NCBI GenBank assembly: GCA_016793325.1 | Contig: JAEUKI010000040.1 | Coordinates: 1-64,000, forward strand | DNA length: 64,000 nt | From: Myxococcales bacterium | Lineage (GTDB): Bacteria; Myxococcota_A; Polyangia; Polyangiales; Ga0077539 | Reading direction: 5' to 3' | Shown here: positions 25,247 to 32,141 of the stretch, piece by piece | Layout: each line of letters starts with the position of its first letter | How positions within the stretch are numbered: the stretch's first letter is position 1 | Program-made: the position numbers and the translations under genes | The notes under the pieces: generated by a model | Told to the model about the DNA's origin: nothing | Database searches by the model: none | What the model saw: only the letters and a program-made list of their open reading frames with translations

Positions 25247-25781
25247 AGGGTGAAGAACTTGAATGTGAGTGAGAGTCGAGGGCGCGCACGAGCGCCGTGA
25301 AGTACGCCGCGCGGCTGCGTTTGATGTGGCTGCGGGGAACGGCGAGCGTGCGCCTGAGCGCGTGCTCGATCACGGCGCGTGGATGCCGGTCGACGAGCTT
25401 GCGAAGCGCGAGTTCGCCGCTCGGGTCGTCGAGTAGTTCGGCCAGCATGGCAATATCGCTGCGTTCGGTTGAAAGCGGCGCGTTGCCTCGCGCGCATGGG
25501 GACCCGGTACGAACGTTCGATCGTTCGGGTTTATATATTTCTTTCCGTTCGGTCCGCTCCGAACGAACGAACGCTTCGGAGCGGACCCCCTCCGTTGGTT
25601 CCCCCCAGGTGGACAACCATGGAGCACGCGGAAAGGCGTCTCGAAGCAGCCCCAGCAGGGTCGTGCGGAGTTCGTGAAGAGGGACGCGCCCGAGGGCCGC
25701 GGCGAGCGCGCTGAGGGGCAGCTCGCGCCGGAGCGAGCCCGCCTCGATCACGATCGTGAGATCAAGGCGGACCGGGTTCAT
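25215..25781 (-). CDS. Putative replication protein carrying an origin-like repeat cluster in its gene
   Basis: 188 aa from the ATG at 25781. An N-terminal ~60 residues (LDLTIVIEAGSLRRELPL, LRTTLLGLLRDAF) and a C-terminal basic helical segment (LVDRHPRAVIEHALRRTL, KRSRAAYFTALVRAL) flank a polar, low-complexity middle. That middle is encoded exactly by the 25510-25587 repeat cluster. The layout, initiator-like ends with an iteron-rich linker, mirrors lambda O. No enzymatic motif is present. Overlaps with the wHTH gene upstream and the next gene downstream indicate one operon. Confidence 0.6.
   Translation of the reverse strand: MNPVRLDLTIVIEAGSLRRELPLSALAAALGRVPLHELRTTLLGLLRDAFPRAPWLSTWGEPTEGVRSEAFVRSERTERKEIYKPERSNVRTGSPCARGNAPLSTERSDIAMLAELLDDPSGELALRKLVDRHPRAVIEHALRRTLAVPRSHIKRSRAAYFTALVRALDSHSHSSSSPYDPSSPPAPS
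25510..25587. repeat. Origin-like cluster: CGAACG/CGTTCG hexamers, AT-rich tract and 13-bp inverted repeat
   Basis: Seven copies of CGAACG or its complement CGTTCG fall within 64 bp (25510-25573). An AT-rich tract (TTTATATATTTCTTT, 25530-25544) stands out in this G+C-rich region. GGTCCGCTCCGAA (25551-25563) and TTCGGAGCGGACC (25575-25587) form a perfect 13-bp inverted repeat with an 11-nt loop that itself holds hexamers. The whole cluster lies inside the coding sequence of 25215-25781. It could be a replication origin or a transfer/regulatory site. Confidence 0.65.
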
Positions 25782-26106
25782 ACGGGGGCGTGGGTAGGTT
25801 GTCGGGCGGACGTGTCTCGCGAACGAAGAGCGACCCGATCTCGATCGAGGCGCTCCAGCGACCATGCGCCGGGATGCGCTCGATGAAGCCGAGGCGCTCG
25901 AGTTCGCACAAGGCGCGTTCCGTGTCGTCCTCGGAGGCGCGCAGATCGTCTGCGAGCGTCTGAAGGGCATACCAGTCTCGACCCGTTCGTGGGTCGGCTC
26001 GCAGCGTGAGCAAGACGAGCACTCGGAGCGACACCGGGTCGAGCAGGCGCAGTGCCATGCGCGCCGCCCGCCGACGAAGACAGAGGGTCGCAGCGGGCAT
26101 CGTCAT
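25762..26106 (-). CDS. Winged-helix DNA-binding protein
   Basis: 114 aa from the ATG at 26106 (26100 is also possible). MALRLLDPVSLRVLVLLTLR followed by ALQTLADDLRASEDDTERAL and CELERLGFIERIP is a complete wHTH (helix, turn, recognition helix, wing). It overlaps the upstream gene by 4 bp and the downstream gene by 20 bp. It is a probable replication initiator subunit or operon regulator. Confidence 0.65.
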   Translation of the reverse strand: MTMPAATLCLRRRAARMALRLLDPVSLRVLVLLTLRADPRTGRDWYALQTLADDLRASEDDTERALCELERLGFIERIPAHGRWSASIEIGSLFVRETRPPDNLPTPPYEPGPP

Positions 26107-26735
26107 ACGCGGTTCGCAGCTGCGGTGAGGGCTCGCTCGTAGGGGCGCAGCGGACCGACACCTTCGCGCAGGAGCGCTCCCGCGGCGAACGGGCGCTGCT
26201 CGGTGAGTTCCATGAGCGCGAGCGCAGTCGCCTGCCATGCAGCATGGTGGCAACGGGCCCGCTCTCCATACCTCGCGACACGCGCCGCGAGGTTCACGGC
26301 ACCGCGGCCGCGCTTGGGCAGAGCGTCATCGAGACGGAAGTGACGCATGAGAGCGTGCGCGAGTTCGTCACGGCGAGCCTGTCGAACGCGTCCGAGCAGG
26401 TACTCGAGGCCCGCACGTGGATCGCGTTGGACGAGTGGGACCCCGAGTCGCTTCGCCAGTCGACGGAGCGACTTGAGTACCACGCGCGCGACCGAGCGAC
26501 AGCTCTTGGGAACGCTGAGGACAAGACCCGATGGCCGAAAGATCCGGAACGCACGCACCACAGCTTTTGCGAGAAACGTGCCTCTCGCCTGCGCGGGGCG
26601 CCGCTTGAGATTCACACTGCGGAAGCCCGAGGGGGCGAGTCCAAAGCCATCGAGCGCGGCGAAGCCGGCGTATCGAAGGCCAAGAACGAAGCAGAGAATG
26701 GGACCAGAAGAACGAGGGGAGGGTGAATCCACCAT
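26103..26735 (-). CDS. Hypothetical basic protein, first gene of the replication-like operon
   Basis: 210 aa from the ATG at 26735; a GTG at 26753 with AGAGAG just upstream is an alternative. It is very basic (pI clearly high), with helical segments (SVARVVLKSLRRLAKRLGV, LGRVRQARRDELAHALM). No family is recognised. As the promoter-proximal gene of a coupled operon (26735 to 23965) it may bind DNA or RNA. Confidence 0.5.
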   Translation of the reverse strand: MVDSPSPRSSGPILCFVLGLRYAGFAALDGFGLAPSGFRSVNLKRRPAQARGTFLAKAVVRAFRIFRPSGLVLSVPKSCRSVARVVLKSLRRLAKRLGVPLVQRDPRAGLEYLLGRVRQARRDELAHALMRHFRLDDALPKRGRGAVNLAARVARYGERARCHHAAWQATALALMELTEQRPFAAGALLREGVGPLRPYERALTAAANRV

Positions 26736-27038
26736 ACGAGGAGGGAGACCCACCTCTCTTGACGGCGAACTTCAATTATTCCTAAAGTTACGAAGCTGCC
26801 GTCGAAAGACGGTGAGCAACAATGCGCTTCCGCCGATCCATCTTTCCAAGGAAGATCGGCGGGGCGCGTGTGAATGAAGAACTGACCCCGACATCATAGT
26901 TCGTGCTGTGTCTTCACAGTACGGGGCCCGGAGCGAGGCTATCCACAGGCAAGAAGAGGGTGACGATCATCGACAGATGATCGTCTTTTCATTCACTGGG
27001 CCCCGTCTTCAGCCACGGCGTTTCTTGGCGAGAATGAG
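26736..27038. repeat. Structured intergenic region: hairpin 26830-26861 and nested inverted repeats 26921-27006
   Basis: No gene is seen here. CCGCCGATC (26830-26838) pairs with GATCGGCGG (26853-26861). Further on ACGGGGCCC (26921-26929) pairs with GGGCCCCGT (26998-27006) and encloses a perfect terminator-like hairpin, GACGATCATC-GACA-GATGATCGTC followed by TTTT (26962-26989). CTATCCACA at ~26940 is one mismatch from a DnaA box. Divergent promoters for the replication operon and the excisionase-integrase pair must lie here. A small structured RNA or an origin/antisense control region is possible. Confidence 0.55.
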
Positions 27039-27380
27039 ATGGCAATACGAGCTCCATTTACTCATTCTCCCCCGTTTTCTATGCTTCATCCCGGTGCCCC
27101 GCTGTCGCAACCTGCGGCAGATCCAGAGGGGAAAGCCCCTTCACAATCTATGATTGAAACATCCCAAGGCTTCGCGCCCGGGACCGTTTTCCTAACCCGG
27201 CTTGATGTGGCGAGGTTGCTCAAGCTTTCCCCGGCTTCCGTGTACCGCTTCGTCGAGCGCGGCCTCATCCCTGTCTATCGCGTGTGCAATCGCCTGCGCT
27301 TCTTGCATGAAGACATTCTCGCTTTCATGGAAGCGCGTCGCGTTTCTGCCCGTGATTCCCGCCACTATGAGCGCCCGTAA
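27039..27380 (+). CDS. Excisionase-family HTH protein
   Basis: 113 aa from the ATG at 27039; a later ATG at 27150 would leave the 76-residue conserved core. FLTRLDVARLLKLSPASVYR, FVERGLIPVYRV and RLRFLHEDILAFMEARR form the canonical HTH_17/excisionase fold (helix-turn-helix, wing, dimer helix). Its last 14 bp overlap the integrase gene start, so the two are coupled and form a recombination module. Confidence 0.8.
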   Translation: MAIRAPFTHSPPFSMLHPGAPLSQPAADPEGKAPSQSMIETSQGFAPGTVFLTRLDVARLLKLSPASVYRFVERGLIPVYRVCNRLRFLHEDILAFMEARRVSARDSRHYERP

Positions 27381-28629
27381 GCTCAAAGGAGCTTGGTGGA
27401 TCGACATCAGCCTCGGAGGTAAACGCCATCGGTTCAAGAGTCCTCACGACTCGAAGGGCGCGGCCCAAGACTACGAGGCTCTTTTGCGACGTGAGTTCGC
27501 GACGCACGGCACGCTCGATCGACTACTCCGACCGCAGCCCGAGGTCCGACCGATCACGTTCGCCGAGTTCTCGGAGCGCTGGATGCGCGAGTACGTCGCG
27601 GCGAACAACAAGCCCAGTGAGCAGCGTGCCAAGCGCTACATCCTCGCGGCCCATCTGTTGCCGGTCTTCGGGAAGCGTCCCCTCGACACGATCAAGGCTG
27701 CGGAGCTCGAGTCGCTCAAGTCAACGCTGCTCCGCGAGCGTGGCGTTAGCGCCAAGACGGTCAACAACATCCTCGCCGTGTTGCAGCGATGCCTCGCGGT
27801 AGCCGTCGAGTGGGAGGTCCTGGCCCGTGCGCCGCGCGTGAAGCCTCTGCCAGCGACTCTTCCTCCGGTCCGCTTTCTTGATCCTTCGGACATCGCAGCA
27901 CTCCTAGCGGCCACACCCCCTGGCTACTGGCGCACAATGGTCCTCACGATCTTCCGAGCCGGACTACGCATTGGCGAGTTGATCGCGCTGGAGTGGCGAG
28001 ACATCGACTTCGCGCACAGGCTCATCACGGTGCGGCGCTCCTGGGTCAAAGGCCATCTTGGCACGCCCAAGGCGCACAAGATTCGCTACGTTCCTCTCGC
28101 CACAGATCTAGCCGACGCGTTCAGGGCGCTTCCGACTTCGTCGGCCCGCGTCTTCGGGCTCGAGATGCGTGACCCGTACCAGTTCGTGCGTCGCCGCATG
28201 CTGTGGTTCGGGCGCGCGGCGAAGATCTCCGCGCCTGGCTGGCACCTGCTACGCCACACGTTCGCGACGGAGCTCACGCGCAACGACGTGAACCTGCTCG
28301 TCACGCGCGACCTGCTCGGCCACTCGACCGTCCGCATGACCGAGCGGTACGCCCACGTGAACAAGCCGGAGCTACGCGAGGCGATCATGACGCTCGAAAA
28401 CGCAGCGCCGGGACGAAGTTGGCACCAGGAAGGCAACCGCAGCGGTTTCACAGAGGCTCCACATGCCTCTATCCCCCACGCACCACTCCATTCTCCGCTC
28501 AACCAACGAAAAACACCGCGCTCCGGCGCGATGTTTCACCTGGCGGAGAAGGAGGGATTCGAACCTGAACAACCGCGGAACGTGAGCGATCGTCAGCTAC
28601 CACCTGACGCCAGTTCTGGGCTCAGTTGA
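27367..28629 (+). CDS. Tyrosine recombinase of an integrative element
   Basis: 420 aa from the ATG at 27367. It has an N-terminal AP2-like/arm-binding segment (KGAWWIDISLGGKRHRF), a core-binding SAM-like domain (~75-165) and a catalytic domain with Arg in AGLRIGE (~199), HLLRHTF (His-x-x-Arg, ~292-295), GHSTV and the Tyr nucleophile in TERYAHV (~327). An unusual C-terminal ~75 residues read through the tRNA-derived attachment sequence at 28541-28566, so the protein's tail is partly encoded by the att core. That places the recombination site at the 3' end of its own gene, the usual arrangement of tRNA-targeting elements. Confidence 0.92.
   Translation: MSARKLKGAWWIDISLGGKRHRFKSPHDSKGAAQDYEALLRREFATHGTLDRLLRPQPEVRPITFAEFSERWMREYVAANNKPSEQRAKRYILAAHLLPVFGKRPLDTIKAAELESLKSTLLRERGVSAKTVNNILAVLQRCLAVAVEWEVLARAPRVKPLPATLPPVRFLDPSDIAALLAATPPGYWRTMVLTIFRAGLRIGELIALEWRDIDFAHRLITVRRSWVKGHLGTPKAHKIRYVPLATDLADAFRALPTSSARVFGLEMRDPYQFVRRRMLWFGRAAKISAPGWHLLRHTFATELTRNDVNLLVTRDLLGHSTVRMTERYAHVNKPELREAIMTLENAAPGRSWHQEGNRSGFTEAPHASIPHAPLHSPLNQRKTPRSGAMFHLAEKEGFEPEQPRNVSDRQLPPDASSGLS
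28541..28566 (-). other. Attachment-site core: 3' end of a tRNA gene (no full tRNA)
   Basis: Read on the minus strand this is AGGTTCGAATCCCTCCTTCT followed by CCGCCA: T-loop GTTCGAAT, T-stem 3' strand, acceptor strand CTTCTCC, discriminator G and CCA. The 5' half of a tRNA does not follow on the right (no matching GGAGAAG within 100 bp, and the bases next to the T-loop do not pair). It is therefore only the 3' fragment typical of an attL/attR core, embedded in the integrase's 3' end. Confidence 0.8.
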
Positions 28630-28724
28630 GCCATCGTGTTCGTTGCTTCGTACTCACACGTTCTCTGTCAATGTCACTAATTCACAAGATTATCGGCACC
28701 TATTGGGCACCACCTCTGGACGAC

Positions 28725-28750
28725 AAACTCCCTCATAGAGAGGGAGTTTT
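28725..28750. terminator. Bidirectional terminator between integrase and lipoprotein genes
   Basis: AAACTCCCTC (28725-28734), loop ATAGA, GAGGGAGTTT (28740-28749), followed by a T: a perfect 10-bp stem with A- and T-flanks, between convergent genes. Confidence 0.85.
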
Positions 28751-28842
28751 CGGTATGATATCGGTCATTCGCTGCGCGTGGAATTAACTAGGTCATCGGA
28801 GCTTCTGACGAGACCTTGTGACGGCGTGGCGTCCGTGAGACT

Positions 28843-30309
28843 TCAACTGCACATGCCGCGAACGCAGGCGCGGCCCGCCGGGCACACGTTGCCACAGCTC
28901 CCGCAGTTCCGAGGATCCGACGCGGGGCACGTACTCGCGCCTGCGCAAACGATGGGCGGCAGCGCGCAACTCGACCATTCACATCGTCCCGCGACACACC
29001 GCCCTCCCAGTCCGCATGTCACGCCGCAGGCCCCGCAGTGCGCCGCGTGGGTGTTCGTATCGACGCACCAGAGGCCGCCAACGCACGAGTCTCGGGCGTC
29101 TGGTGGGCAGCAGTCCACAAGGCCCGCGTTGCAGATGCAGCGACCGCCGACAACGCTTGAGTTGGGCTCGGGACACGCGCACGCACCATCACGGCAGATG
29201 AGTCCCGAAGGGCAGACGTTGCCGCAGGACCCGCAGTTCATGGGATCCGTCTGGAAGCCCTCTGCGGGGATGCACTGCGTTCCACAGGCGAAGCCCGGCA
29301 GCTCGCGTCCATCACCGGGCCGAACGTACGTGCAGGTACAGCGTCCGAGCGAGCAGATCCGCATCCCCGTGCCACCGGGGCACGCGTTGCCGCAACGACC
29401 GCAGTTGCCGAAGTCTGTTTGAAGATCGAAGCACCCAGGCTGCCCAGGGCACTGGGTGAAGCCCGCGTTGCAGACGCAGGTGCTTCCGGTGCAGGTTTGC
29501 CCTGTCGCGCACGCGCGGCCACACGCACCGCAGTTGCGTGAACTGGTTTGCAGGTCCGAGCACTCGAGCGCCGAGGGATTGTCAGCGCGAGCACAAAGCG
29601 TCTCGTTGGAGTTGGCGCAAGTGCAGTGGCCTGACACGCAGGTCGAGGAAAGGCACTGCTGTGTGCATGATCCGCAGGCTTCGTTGTCGGTTTGCAAGTC
29701 GCGACAAGAACCACCACACAACGCGAAGCCAGGCAGGCAGGTGCCTTCGCAGCGTGCGTTGACGCACTGACGCCCTGGGCAGTCGTCGGTTCCGCGAGAG
29801 CCGGGCTCGTCCACGGTGCCGTCGCAGTTGTCGTCGACGCCGTTGCAGCTCTCGCGGGTCCCAGGGCGCACGTTCGCGTTCGCGTCGTCGCAGTCCCCGC
29901 CGCCACAGACGCGCGGCGGGAAGCCATCGCGATCGCCGTCGAGCAGGTCATGGAGACACGTGCGCGAGGCACTGTCGCAGCGCTCGTTCGTGGTGCACGG
30001 GTCCGCGTCTACGCAATCACTCGCACTTGCGCAGGGACGCCCCATGCGGCAGCCCATGCGAAGGTCGCACGAAGCCCCAGCGGCACAACGCGCGGGCACG
30101 GGCGTGTGCACGCACATGTTGCTCATGCACGTGTCGTCGGTGCAGTCGATGCCGTCGTCGCAGTTCGTGCAGGCGACCGCGGCATCGCCCGCCTCGATCC
30201 CGCGCACGTCCTGACCTCCGTCACCGCCCATGGGCCCGCTCGTACACGCGGCGGAGCTGGTGCTGAGCCAGAGCGCAGTGAACGCCGCCTGCGCGAGCCT
30301 CGTGGCCAT
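28843..30309 (-). CDS. Cysteine-rich MopE-like outer lipoprotein
   Basis: 488 aa from the ATG at 30309. Type II signal peptide MATRLAQAAFTALWLSTSSA with lipobox Cys22 (SSAAC). The mature part has a MopE-type metal/cysteine block (GDCDDANANVRPG, SCNGVDDNCDGTVDE, ~130-165). Then come six or more repeats of about 45 residues with a (N/A)CG-x-CG-x-(A/V/T)C core, e.g. MNCGSCGNVCPSG, RNCGACGRACATG, AHCGACGVTCG. Such proteins are exported, surface-attached and abundant in Myxococcota; they may bind metal or form disulfide-rich scaffolds. It is unrelated to the defence genes and likely a resident or carried trait gene. Confidence 0.85.
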   Translation of the reverse strand: MATRLAQAAFTALWLSTSSAACTSGPMGGDGGQDVRGIEAGDAAVACTNCDDGIDCTDDTCMSNMCVHTPVPARCAAGASCDLRMGCRMGRPCASASDCVDADPCTTNERCDSASRTCLHDLLDGDRDGFPPRVCGGGDCDDANANVRPGTRESCNGVDDNCDGTVDEPGSRGTDDCPGRQCVNARCEGTCLPGFALCGGSCRDLQTDNEACGSCTQQCLSSTCVSGHCTCANSNETLCARADNPSALECSDLQTSSRNCGACGRACATGQTCTGSTCVCNAGFTQCPGQPGCFDLQTDFGNCGRCGNACPGGTGMRICSLGRCTCTYVRPGDGRELPGFACGTQCIPAEGFQTDPMNCGSCGNVCPSGLICRDGACACPEPNSSVVGGRCICNAGLVDCCPPDARDSCVGGLWCVDTNTHAAHCGACGVTCGLGGRCVAGRCEWSSCALPPIVCAGASTCPASDPRNCGSCGNVCPAGRACVRGMCS

Positions 30310-30583
30310 CGCGCGATTCCCGCACGCTGACGAGCGCACCCGGGCACGCGTTCTGGTTGGCCCGGGTTCCTGCTCTGCCGTCTCGCCTCGCTGCCCTTCA
30401 TGCGCGTGCATCGCCCGTCCTCCTGATCCGGCTTCGGCTCGAGCCCGAGCCTCCTCTACTGGTGGATGGATACCGGAGCCCCAGTAGTCCACCTATAGTT
30501 AGAGAAAGTCAACGCGCTTCTCGCGAGTTGGGTGGTTCCGATCGAGCCCCTTGTCCATCTACAGGTAGCGGACGAAGGGTTTC

Positions 30584-30910
30584 ATGCGCGAAACCACCTT
30601 TCGAAAGAAGTTCGGCCAGGCTCTTCGGGCGGCACGGGAAGCCGCCGGTCTGTCGCAGCGCGAACTCGCGGAGCGGGCCGACATCGCCGACAAGTACCTG
30701 TCTCGCGTCGAGCTCGGCGCGTCCTCCGTCTCGCTCTTCGTCGCGTGGCAGCTCGCGAACGCGCTCGACCTCGAGCTCAGCGCTCTCACCCAGTTCGAGG
30801 CGAACGACGAGGCTTCTCCTCGCGCGGCGATCGCGGAGCTGCTGCGCGACCGCTCGCCCGACGCGATCGCGCGGGCGCTTCGGGTGTTGCGGGCGCTCGA
30901 AGACCCTTGA
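30584..30910 (+). CDS. XRE-family transcription regulator
   Basis: 108 aa. A Cro/C1-type helix-turn-helix occupies residues ~8-65: FGQALRAAREAAGLSQRELA, ERADIADKYLSRVE, VAWQLANALDLEL. The C-terminal tail is helical (PDAIARALRVLRALE). It lies 274 bp upstream of nothing on its strand, facing away from the lipoprotein gene. Small XRE proteins like this often act as controllers of restriction or mobile-element genes. It stands at the left border of the Dnd island, but which promoter it controls is unknown. Confidence 0.85.
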   Translation: MRETTFRKKFGQALRAAREAAGLSQRELAERADIADKYLSRVELGASSVSLFVAWQLANALDLELSALTQFEANDEASPRAAIAELLRDRSPDAIARALRVLRALEDP

Positions 30911-31100
30911 GCAGCTTCGCGACGAGCGCGGGGCGCTTCGAGAGCTTGCGCACGAGCACCGCGAGGACCTCGTCGAAGCGACGCTCCGCCTCGGCACGAC
31001 GCACGCCGAGCGCCTTCGCCACGGCCTGCACGAGCGCGTCGAAGCACTCGGTGTCGGACGCGATGATGAACTCGTGCAGGGCCTTGTCGCGCTTCACCAT
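30786..31100 (-). CDS. Possible small helical protein convergent with the XRE gene
   Basis: 104 aa from the ATG at 31100, with no clear ribosome site. Residues 1-65 read as good helices (ALHEFIIASDTECFDALVQA, RRFDEVLAVLVRKLSKRPAL); the remainder is Ala/Arg/Pro low complexity where it overlaps the XRE gene by 125 bp. The helical part could be real, but long antisense overlap and lack of a ribosome site make it doubtful. Confidence 0.35.
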   Translation of the reverse strand: MVKRDKALHEFIIASDTECFDALVQAVAKALGVRRAEAERRFDEVLAVLVRKLSKRPALVAKLLKGLRAPATPEAPARSRRASGRAAAPRSPREEKPRRSPRTG

Positions 31101-31275
31101 GACCGCACCAACGCGTACCCAGAGAGCGCGGGTACGTAAAGCGTGAGGCACCACGCTGAGCGGCAGCGACGCGGAATCGGACGCCGAAAATCACGCGCGA
31201 AAAGCCACCGCGTGGCTGCTGGTCTCTCCAGCGCTGGCTCCGAGAGAGCCGCCTCGCGCGCGAAGGTCCGCGCAC

Positions 31276-32052
31276 TCAATCGTGGCAAACGCAGTCGACG
31301 CTACCGCCCTCCTCTGCACCCTGCGAGCTACTGGACGAAGCGCGAGCGAGCATCGGAAGCGAGCGGTAGGGCGGCTCTCCCTTACGCGACTTCGTCGCCG
31401 CCTTGAACTGCTGGCCGGTACGCTCCTCCTGCCTCGCCCACCAATCGACGAAGTCGGGGTGCTCCCGGACGATGTCGAGGCGTTTCGTCAGAGTCTTGAG
31501 GAAGCAGAGATCGCAGTTGCCCTCGTGGGGCCGCAACGCGAGATCGAAGGGCTGCGTGCTCCAGAACTTCATGACGTGCGCCTCTGTGATGCCTGCGCGG
31601 TAGAGCGGGAGCCGGTGGTCCCATCGCTCCTTGGTGGGCGCGAGGAGCTTCGCGGCGCGGAGTGGTTCGTCGGCGCGGATACCAAGGACCATCGTCCATT
31701 CCTCGTACCCACGGTCGAGCATGAACCGCTTCATCGGACGGATCTTGAGCTCCGTGGTGCACATCCGCATGATCGGGTTCGGCAGGTAGCCGCGATCGGT
31801 GATGAGCTGCTCGAACGGGAGCACGCCCTCCGGCGACGGACGCCGTACCCAATGGACCTGGACGCTCCAACGCGCCGCGCACTCGTGCACGAAGTCGTAG
31901 GTCTCGCTGCGCTCCTTGCCGGTGTCGGCGAAGACGACGTGCACATCGTTCCGAAGGCCGCGTTGAAGGATGCGGTGGAGCAGATACGCACTCGTTCTGC
32001 CGCCCGAAAAAGAGATGAGTGCTGGGCCTGAGATATCGAAAGTCGACGCCAT
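31276..32052 (-). CDS. PAPS-reductase-like PP-loop protein
   Basis: 258 aa from the ATG at 32052. PP-loop SGGRTS (16-21) in ISFSGGRTSAYLLHRIL, then CTTELKIRPMKRFM and GNCDLCFLKT, the Cys pairs of phage/plasmid-type phosphoadenosine phosphosulfate reductase-like proteins. The family binds ATP in an adenine-nucleotide alpha-hydrolase fold. It shares with DndC the SGG(K/R)xS loop and a C-T-x-x-(L/R)-K-I-R-P block, but not the rest. First gene of the left arm of the Dnd island, same direction as the SspE-like and DndB genes. A sulfur or nucleotide-activation role supporting phosphorothioation is inference. Confidence 0.8.
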   Translation of the reverse strand: MASTFDISGPALISFSGGRTSAYLLHRILQRGLRNDVHVVFADTGKERSETYDFVHECAARWSVQVHWVRRPSPEGVLPFEQLITDRGYLPNPIMRMCTTELKIRPMKRFMLDRGYEEWTMVLGIRADEPLRAAKLLAPTKERWDHRLPLYRAGITEAHVMKFWSTQPFDLALRPHEGNCDLCFLKTLTKRLDIVREHPDFVDWWARQEERTGQQFKAATKSRKGEPPYRSLPMLARASSSSSQGAEEGGSVDCVCHD

Positions 32053-32141
32053 GCCCGCACCGTACGTGCGGGAGCGAGCTGGCGCTGCTCACCCAACGTC
32101 GCGAGTTCCAGCGTCGAGGTAAGGCCCGGCTTGCGGCGAAA

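Noticed and set aside
25510..25587. CRISPR-like short repeats
   Set aside because: Hexamers are too short and overlap; no repeat-spacer regularity.
28541..28640. Complete tRNA gene at the integrase 3' end
   Set aside because: Only the T-loop 3' side and acceptor 3' strand are present; no pairing 5' acceptor arm or anticodon arm within 100 bp.
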